From contig CM068369.1 of NCBI GenBank assembly GCA_034769895.1, positions 144,047,574-144,111,573 of the forward strand: 64,000 bases of DNA, read 5' to 3'. The position numbers and the translations under genes are program-made. The notes beneath the pieces were generated by a model. It saw only the letters and a program-made list of their open reading frames with translations, was not told where the DNA came from and did no database searches. Every line of letters begins with the position of its first letter. Position 1 is the first letter of the stretch. Origin of the DNA: Magicicada septendecula. Its lineage: Eukaryota > Arthropoda > Insecta > Hemiptera > Cicadidae. Of this stretch, positions 59,250-64,000 are shown piece by piece.

Positions 59250-61857
59250 TGTTTCTATAAACGTTTACGCTATAGATGAGGAAAAAAATATTTATCCAAT
59301 TAAAGTTTGTGATAAAGAAAAAAACAATCATTTTGATTTGTTATTATTATATGATGGAAATACAGGAAAACAACATTTTTGTTATATTAAAAACTTTAAT
59401 ATTTTAGTTAGAAAACAATTAACAAAACATCATGGAAAAATTGAAATTTGTAAACGATGTTTTATGCATTTTTATAATATTTCAAAATTAAAGTCGCATA
59501 AAAAATACTGTGGTAAATTTCAACCAACACGTGTAGTAATGCCTGAAGATACTGTTTTAAAATTCAAAAATCATCAATTTAGTTTCCGTATCCCAATTGT
59601 AGCTTACGCTGACTTTGAGTGTATTCTGAAACCTATTAGTGGATGTTTTCCAAAATCAACAAAATCTTTTACAGTAGCTAATGAGTTACACATTCCTATG
59701 AGTTTTTGTATTTATTTTCTTATTGATGAGGAAATCCCCTATAGTATACGATGTCAGTTACCAAAAGTACCTTATATATATCGGGGTAAAAATGCTGCAA
59801 AAGAATTTATGATGTATCTTGTTAAAGTTGTTAATACCATAGGAAAGCTTACTAAGGAGATAAACCCATTGAAGATGACTGATAGAGATAAATATAAATT
59901 TCGCACAACCACTCACTGTGAAATGTGTAGAGACGAATTTACTATGATAAAAAAACCAGTTCGTGATCATTGTCACTTGTCGGGTAGATATCGTGCAGCA
60001 CTATGTAATAATTGTAATTTAAAGAGGAGAAAACAATGTTTTATTCCAGTTTTTATTCATGGAAATTCTAATTATGATTCTCATTTTATTATACGACAAT
60101 TAGGATATGATAGTAAACAAATCTATGTAATTCCAAATTCGTCTGAAAAATACATTTCTTTTTCTAAAAAAACACAAAGTGGGATAATAATTAGATTTGT
60201 TGATACATATCGTTTTCTAAATTTCTCCTTAGCGGATTTATGTAGTTTTCTTCCAGAAGATTGTTTTATTCATTCAAAAAAATTTTTCTCATTAAACGAT
60301 ATTAATTTAGTTACAAAAAAAGGTGTATATCCATATGAATATACGGATTCTTGGAAAAAATTAGAAGAAAAACAGCTACCACCAAAAAAAGAGTTTTTTA
60401 GTAAATTAAACAATGATGACATATCTGACGAAAAATATCAACACGCAGTAGAAGTATGGAATCATTTTCAAATAAATACGCTTGGCGAATATAGCGATTT
60501 ATATTTAAAAACTGATGTTTTAATATTATGTGATGTTTTCGAAAATTTTCGCAAACTCTGCTTATCAATATATAATCTAGATTGTGCTCATTACCTAACT
60601 GCACCAGGTTTTGCATTTGATGCTATGTTATCCTATACTAAAATAGAATTGGAATTATTATCTGATTATGATAAATATTTAATGATTGAAAAAGGGATAA
60701 GAGGAGGGATTAGTCTCTGTATTAAAAGACATGCGGTTGCGAATAATAAGTATATTGACAACACTTATAATATTAATCTTCCCAACACTTATTTAGCTTA
60801 TTTAGACGCAAACAATTTATATGGTTGGGCAATGAGTAAATATATACCTTATGGTGGGTTTACCTGGTGTACAACAAATATTGATATACTTAATATACCG
60901 GACGATTCTCCGGTTGGATTTATATTAGAAGTAGATGTTGAATATCCTCAGTTTTTACATGATAATCACAGCGATCTTCCTTTTTTACCAGTTAATAAAT
61001 GTACAAATAAAAGTAAACAAAGTAAATTATTAACAACACTAGAATTAAAAGAAAACTATATTTGTCATTATGTAAACTTAAAACAGGCTGTTAACCATGG
61101 TTTAGTAATTAAAAAAATACATCGTGTTCTTCAATTTTTTCAAAGTCAGTGGTTAAAATCATATATTGATTTAAACACTGAAAAACGTCAAAATGCTAAA
61201 AACAAATTTGAAATTGAATTTTTTAAATTATTAAATAATTCTGTTTTTGGAAAGTGTATGGAAAATTTAAGAAAACGATCAAATCTCGAACTTGTAAGCA
61301 ATGTAAAAAGATTACAAAAACTTATTGCACAACCTGTTTTTAAGGATAGAATTATTTATGATAAAACACTATGTGCTGTATTATTAAATAATAAATCGAT
61401 TTGTTTTAATAAACCGATCTATGTCGGATTTACTGTACTAGAATTGAGTAAGACATTGATGTATTCATTTCATTATGATGTAATGAAACGAAAATACCAA
61501 AACAATATTGCTCTTTTATACACAGATACTGATAGTTTATTTTATGAAATTAAAACGAATGATTTTTATCATGATATGCTTAGTGAGGAATTAATAGATT
61601 ATTTCGATACATCTGATTATCCAAAAGATCATTTTTGCTATTCATTAAAAAATAAAAAAGTTTTAGGTAAATTTAAAGATGAATGTAGCGGTCTTCCAAT
61701 AATAGAATTCGTTGGATTAAGACCGAAATTGTATTCGTTCAGAATAAAAAAAGAAAAAAAGAATATTATAAAGAAAGCGAAAGGTATTAAGAAAAACATA
61801 ATTGAAAAAAACATAAAATTTGAAGATTATAAATTATCATTTATTTTTACCAGGTAA
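59167..61857 (+). CDS. polB: Protein-primed type B DNA polymerase, exonuclease and polymerase core
   Basis: 896 codons; homologous reading begins around 59240, so the listed ATG is inside the overlap. A C2H2-like finger CKRCFMHFYNISKLKSHKKY comes first. Exonuclease boxes: AYADFECI (Asp at 59611), GNSNYDSHF (Asp at 60076) and YLKTDVLILCDVFE (about 60505). Between ExoI and ExoII, CEMCRDEF..DHCHLSGRYR..LCNNC is an endonuclease-VII-like zinc site. Polymerase boxes: LDANNLYGWAMSKY (Asp at 60804), LLNNSVFGKCMEN (about 61228) and YTDTDSLFY (61525-61533). All catalytic Asp are intact. This family replicates Polinton/adintovirus-like and related linear genomes. It ends early relative to the family through a second frame change at about 61845. 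Confidence 0.92.
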   Translation: MIWRQSLIFLKFHFLHLLKKLEFLKKNNVSINVYAIDEEKNIYPIKVCDKEKNNHFDLLLLYDGNTGKQHFCYIKNFNILVRKQLTKHHGKIEICKRCFMHFYNISKLKSHKKYCGKFQPTRVVMPEDTVLKFKNHQFSFRIPIVAYADFECILKPISGCFPKSTKSFTVANELHIPMSFCIYFLIDEEIPYSIRCQLPKVPYIYRGKNAAKEFMMYLVKVVNTIGKLTKEINPLKMTDRDKYKFRTTTHCEMCRDEFTMIKKPVRDHCHLSGRYRAALCNNCNLKRRKQCFIPVFIHGNSNYDSHFIIRQLGYDSKQIYVIPNSSEKYISFSKKTQSGIIIRFVDTYRFLNFSLADLCSFLPEDCFIHSKKFFSLNDINLVTKKGVYPYEYTDSWKKLEEKQLPPKKEFFSKLNNDDISDEKYQHAVEVWNHFQINTLGEYSDLYLKTDVLILCDVFENFRKLCLSIYNLDCAHYLTAPGFAFDAMLSYTKIELELLSDYDKYLMIEKGIRGGISLCIKRHAVANNKYIDNTYNINLPNTYLAYLDANNLYGWAMSKYIPYGGFTWCTTNIDILNIPDDSPVGFILEVDVEYPQFLHDNHSDLPFLPVNKCTNKSKQSKLLTTLELKENYICHYVNLKQAVNHGLVIKKIHRVLQFFQSQWLKSYIDLNTEKRQNAKNKFEIEFFKLLNNSVFGKCMENLRKRSNLELVSNVKRLQKLIAQPVFKDRIIYDKTLCAVLLNNKSICFNKPIYVGFTVLELSKTLMYSFHYDVMKRKYQNNIALLYTDTDSLFYEIKTNDFYHDMLSEELIDYFDTSDYPKDHFCYSLKNKKVLGKFKDECSGLPIIEFVGLRPKLYSFRIKKEKKNIIKKAKGIKKNIIEKNIKFEDYKLSFIFTR

Positions 61858-61858
61858 T

Positions 61859-62041
61859 AGTGGAAATATGTACAGATTAAAGCGACTTTTTCAATCAAAA
61901 AAACACGAAATAAAGACGATTTCATGTAACAAACTTGCATTAAACAATGCTGACGATAAACGTGTGATTTGTAATGATAAAATAAATACTCTACCCTATG
62001 GTCATTACAAGCTATTAGAAAGTAATGAAATCAAATTGTAA
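61859..62041 (+). CDS. Type B DNA polymerase, C-terminal tail in another frame
   Basis: The frame open from 61820 to 62041 continues the polymerase sequence with YRLKRLFQSKKHEIKTISC, then ALNNADDKRVI and LPYGHY, a standard ending for this polymerase group. It is in the +1 phase relative to the core. The break lies at about 61840-61860, where no long homopolymer is present, so here true decay is more likely than a base-call error. AATAAA follows at about 62077. Confidence 0.75.
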   Translation, partial: SGNMYRLKRLFQSKKHEIKTISCNKLALNNADDKRVICNDKINTLPYGHYKLLESNEIKL

Positions 62042-62238
62042 TAAAAAAGATGTATATGTAAACAATATTTTTCAATAAAGAATTTATTTATGTATAGTGG
62101 TACATATATTCTATGTTCTCACCTATTTACCTTTTTAACAAAAAATATCATACTTTGCATTTACAGGATAATTAAATGAAACAAGAAATAGATATTAAGA
62201 ATTTTTTATTGATTTAAAAAAAAAATGGTACATATATT

Positions 62239-63450
62239 TTACACCAATGATTTTCTTACAGATCCACTTAACGGTGTATATTCAAGTACTGTATCATAGA
62301 TAATTAAACAATTAATCGTTGTTTTGTCGGGGATATCCTCCGTTGTTTCTATTTCCAGGCGAACATCTACTGAACCTGTTTTTAAATTTTCACTCTGTTT
62401 TGAACAATCTATAACATATAAAGGAGCTTTGGCTAAAAACGATGTTACATCCATGATAGGCTCGTTGTTACTTCCATAATAATAGGAAGATTGAAAACGT
62501 GTGTAAAGCATATGTAGAAGTACAGCATCACCATTTATATTATCGTATGGATAATATTCTGAATTCAGATATAATTTTATATTTCTCATCGAGCAAAAAT
62601 CAAAATTTGATAAACTTGAATACTTATTATTTTTTCTATTTGTTTGAAAAGCGACTATAACATATCGTGGTTTCTCCAGCTGAGCAGTAGATTTAATCGT
62701 CCAAATAAGTTGCTTTGTTTTTGGTGCTGAAGGGTACTCATTAAGTTCCCATCTACGAAATGGAATTGGTATAGGAATATCGTTTCTAACAATTTCTAGT
62801 AGATCCAACCTTTTTTTATCACTCACATGAATATAAGGAATTTTCAAAGAAATATGTGTTAATGTTAATTTATAGTCTTTCGTGGTACTAGCTGTCATGT
62901 ATATTGCATTATCATTGGTCGATGAGCGAATAAGCACCAATTCCTGCTTTACATTCAAAATAATTTTTTTATAATCCTCCATAAATCCAAGCATCATTTT
63001 CAATGGTACACAACATGAAAAATCTTTATTTACAGTGAGATTATCTAGTAAATTTTCATTACAACCCGCAGTAGTGAGAATATTCTTTTCTTGCGGTTTA
63101 AAAGTTAGTAGGTTCTTCATTATCGATGTTAGTCCAACATTTTTAACACGATCCACTTCAGTTCCACATATTTCGTATCGAATTTCATCAAATAAATGTC
63201 CTACTCCATTTGAAACCATTTGAATCGTATTATCAGCCGCATTATTAGCCCCAACCAATTCGCCTTTAATATACAGAAAGCTTTCACTCGGTAATGTATA
63301 AATATCTTGCTGATGAATTGGAATACGAATTTCATCATTGTTATTAAACGTTGTAGAGGCGTAGGGTGTATGTGTATGAAAATCATATCTAATTATAGTA
63401 TCATCTTCATATACTGATTTATTTAATACATTTAAGATACTTCCGCTCAT
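62239..63450 (-). CDS. Major capsid-like protein, double jelly-roll type
   Basis: 403 aa, ATG at 63450, uninterrupted. The sequence resembles the double-jelly-roll-like proteins found widely in insect genomes beside type B polymerases: a FHTHTPYASTTFNNNDEIRI start, LPSESFLYIKGEL, a GVGHLFDEIRYEICGTEVDR segment in the first barrel, FRRWELNEYPSAPKTKQLIW and PRYVIVAFQTNRKNNK in the second, and a TTINCLIIYDTVLEYTP end. It is proposed to form trimeric hexon-like capsomers. The start overlaps the stop of the 52-aa ORF (ATGA). Assignment rests on recalled family features, not a structural search. Confidence 0.78.
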   Translation of the reverse strand: MSGSILNVLNKSVYEDDTIIRYDFHTHTPYASTTFNNNDEIRIPIHQQDIYTLPSESFLYIKGELVGANNAADNTIQMVSNGVGHLFDEIRYEICGTEVDRVKNVGLTSIMKNLLTFKPQEKNILTTAGCNENLLDNLTVNKDFSCCVPLKMMLGFMEDYKKIILNVKQELVLIRSSTNDNAIYMTASTTKDYKLTLTHISLKIPYIHVSDKKRLDLLEIVRNDIPIPIPFRRWELNEYPSAPKTKQLIWTIKSTAQLEKPRYVIVAFQTNRKNNKYSSLSNFDFCSMRNIKLYLNSEYYPYDNINGDAVLLHMLYTRFQSSYYYGSNNEPIMDVTSFLAKAPLYVIDCSKQSENLKTGSVDVRLEIETTEDIPDKTTINCLIIYDTVLEYTPLSGSVRKSLV

Positions 63451-63605
63451 TTTCTTTTTGGATATTCTCTTATTACTGTTAATCCTAGAGATTGTAAAAA
63501 ATGTTTATTCAACGATGTTAACCGTTTAGTGTTTGTATCTTTACTAACGTTGATTGAGGTGTTAATACCTGTTTTATCGGCTCCATATGAAAAAAGTAAA
63601 CCCAT
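63447..63605 (-). CDS. 52-aa ORF overlapping both capsid genes
   Basis: A small frame not usually called because of its length. ATG at 63605-63603 overlaps the penton-like stop (TAATG, one shared base). TGA at 63449-63447 overlaps the capsid start (ATGA). The product begins MGLLFSYGADKTGINTSINV and ends LTVIREYPKRK; it is basic, with no transmembrane segment and no recognised motif. Exact overlap at both ends, with the frame fully open between, argues for a real gene in a compact virion-gene cluster. Function unknown; a minor virion or assembly protein is a guess from position. Confidence 0.62.
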   Translation of the reverse strand: MGLLFSYGADKTGINTSINVSKDTNTKRLTSLNKHFLQSLGLTVIREYPKRK

Positions 63606-64000
63606 TATTGTTTTCTCAAATGCAATCGTAACGTTATTGCTTCGTCTCTGAAATTAATTAACTCTCCGTTTTGATCTTCTAACCTTATACTAATATTTCG
63701 AATCTTAAATGTGTTTACTGGTAAATATATTACGTTTTTTGGAATTTCTATAATTTTAAACCCTGGTGCTACAGCTGGATAAAATTCGTGTAATACGTGA
63801 CTTTCGAATCCGTTAATATATGATCCACAAACAATACTGCATACGACTCTGATGCTGTCAACTCTAATAATAGATACTTGTGATGTAGAACTGTGCAATA
63901 TATTCGGTTTTAATTTGATTTTTTCAAATCCTAATACCGATGCTAGTGAATCAGGTTTTTCAAAATTAATCCAAACATTTGAAAAAATTTCACTTTTTAG
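63605..64000 (-). CDS. Penton-like minor capsid protein, C-terminal part (runs off window)
   Basis: The minus-strand frame is open from the window edge (64000) to the TAA at 63605-63607, 131 codons; any start is outside. It contains DSLASVLGFEKIKLKPNIL, IRVVCSIVCGSYINGFESHV, LHEFYPAVAPGFKIIEIP, VIYLPVNTF and the ending SIRLEDQNGELINFRDEAIT plus LRLHLRKQ. This ending, with a D-x-x-G turn then LHLR, is typical of the small single-jelly-roll (penton-like) proteins paired with double-jelly-roll capsids in Polinton/adintovirus-type elements. Its position immediately upstream of the capsid gene supports that role. Confidence 0.72.
   Translation of the reverse strand, partial: LKSEIFSNVWINFEKPDSLASVLGFEKIKLKPNILHSSTSQVSIIRVDSIRVVCSIVCGSYINGFESHVLHEFYPAVAPGFKIIEIPKNVIYLPVNTFKIRNISIRLEDQNGELINFRDEAITLRLHLRKQ

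Noticed and set aside
61850..61862. Splice donor (CAG/GTAATA) explaining the second PolB break
   Set aside because: The continuing frame starts immediately with no room for an intron and no acceptor; other genes in the block are intronless.

Overview
This is a window of AT-rich eukaryotic nuclear DNA, most likely from an insect. It has no bacterial-style operons; it is a dense mosaic of nested, broken and a few nearly intact transposable elements. Element types include I-like and Jockey-like non-LTR retrotransposons, RTE-like tails, Ty3/Gypsy-type and gag-only LTR elements, Penelope-like elements, mariner, a P-like element with a THAP domain, a Helitron and a foldback DNA transposon. The abundance of Penelope-like modules would fit a large-genome insect such as a cockroach, termite or stick insect, but this is a guess. 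No convincing ordinary host gene was seen.

Layout. 1-9.5 kb: noncoding DNA with a foldback repeat (2.04-2.33 kb), three retrotransposon tails and an internally deleted mariner (5.3-6.2 kb). 9.5-18 kb: a truncated Gypsy-type element on the minus strand with a textbook -1 frameshift site between gag and pol, then a second LTR element whose gag carries a RanBP2-type zinc finger. 18.06-25.74 kb: a gag-only LTR element with both LTRs, split by an apparently intact I-like retrotransposon (18.98-22.80 kb) flanked by a perfect 13-bp target duplication. 26.6-34.7 kb: Penelope-like remnants, a two-ORF Jockey-like element with a frameshifted ORF2, a Penelope-like RT/GIY-YIG piece with an inverted segment, and arrays of a roughly 160-bp repeat. 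34.7-43.1 kb: a junkyard of chimeric fragments (gag, RT with a mutated FADD box, Polinton-type integrase) and a foldback transposon with about 400-bp inverted repeats. 43.2-47.1 kb: a P-like element with terminal inverted repeats and a flanking duplication. 47.4-50.5 kb: a decayed, truncated Helitron.

51.1-64.0 kb is different. It is a compact, intronless, AT-rich block that looks like an endogenous double-stranded DNA virus or Polinton/adintovirus-like element running off the right edge. On the plus strand it has a BIR-domain protein and a thymidylate-kinase-like protein. On the minus strand it has a matrix metalloproteinase, two Cys-rich putative zinc-binding proteins, a dUTPase and a 271-aa unknown. 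Then come a protein-primed type B DNA polymerase (plus strand, two frame breaks) and, on the minus strand, a tightly overlapping trio: penton-like protein, a new 52-aa ORF, and a double-jelly-roll-like capsid protein. Replication (PolB), nucleotide supply (dUTPase, kinase), host manipulation (BIR, metalloproteinase) and virion structure are therefore represented together. No integrase, packaging ATPase or protease is seen for this element inside the window, so its exact class is open.
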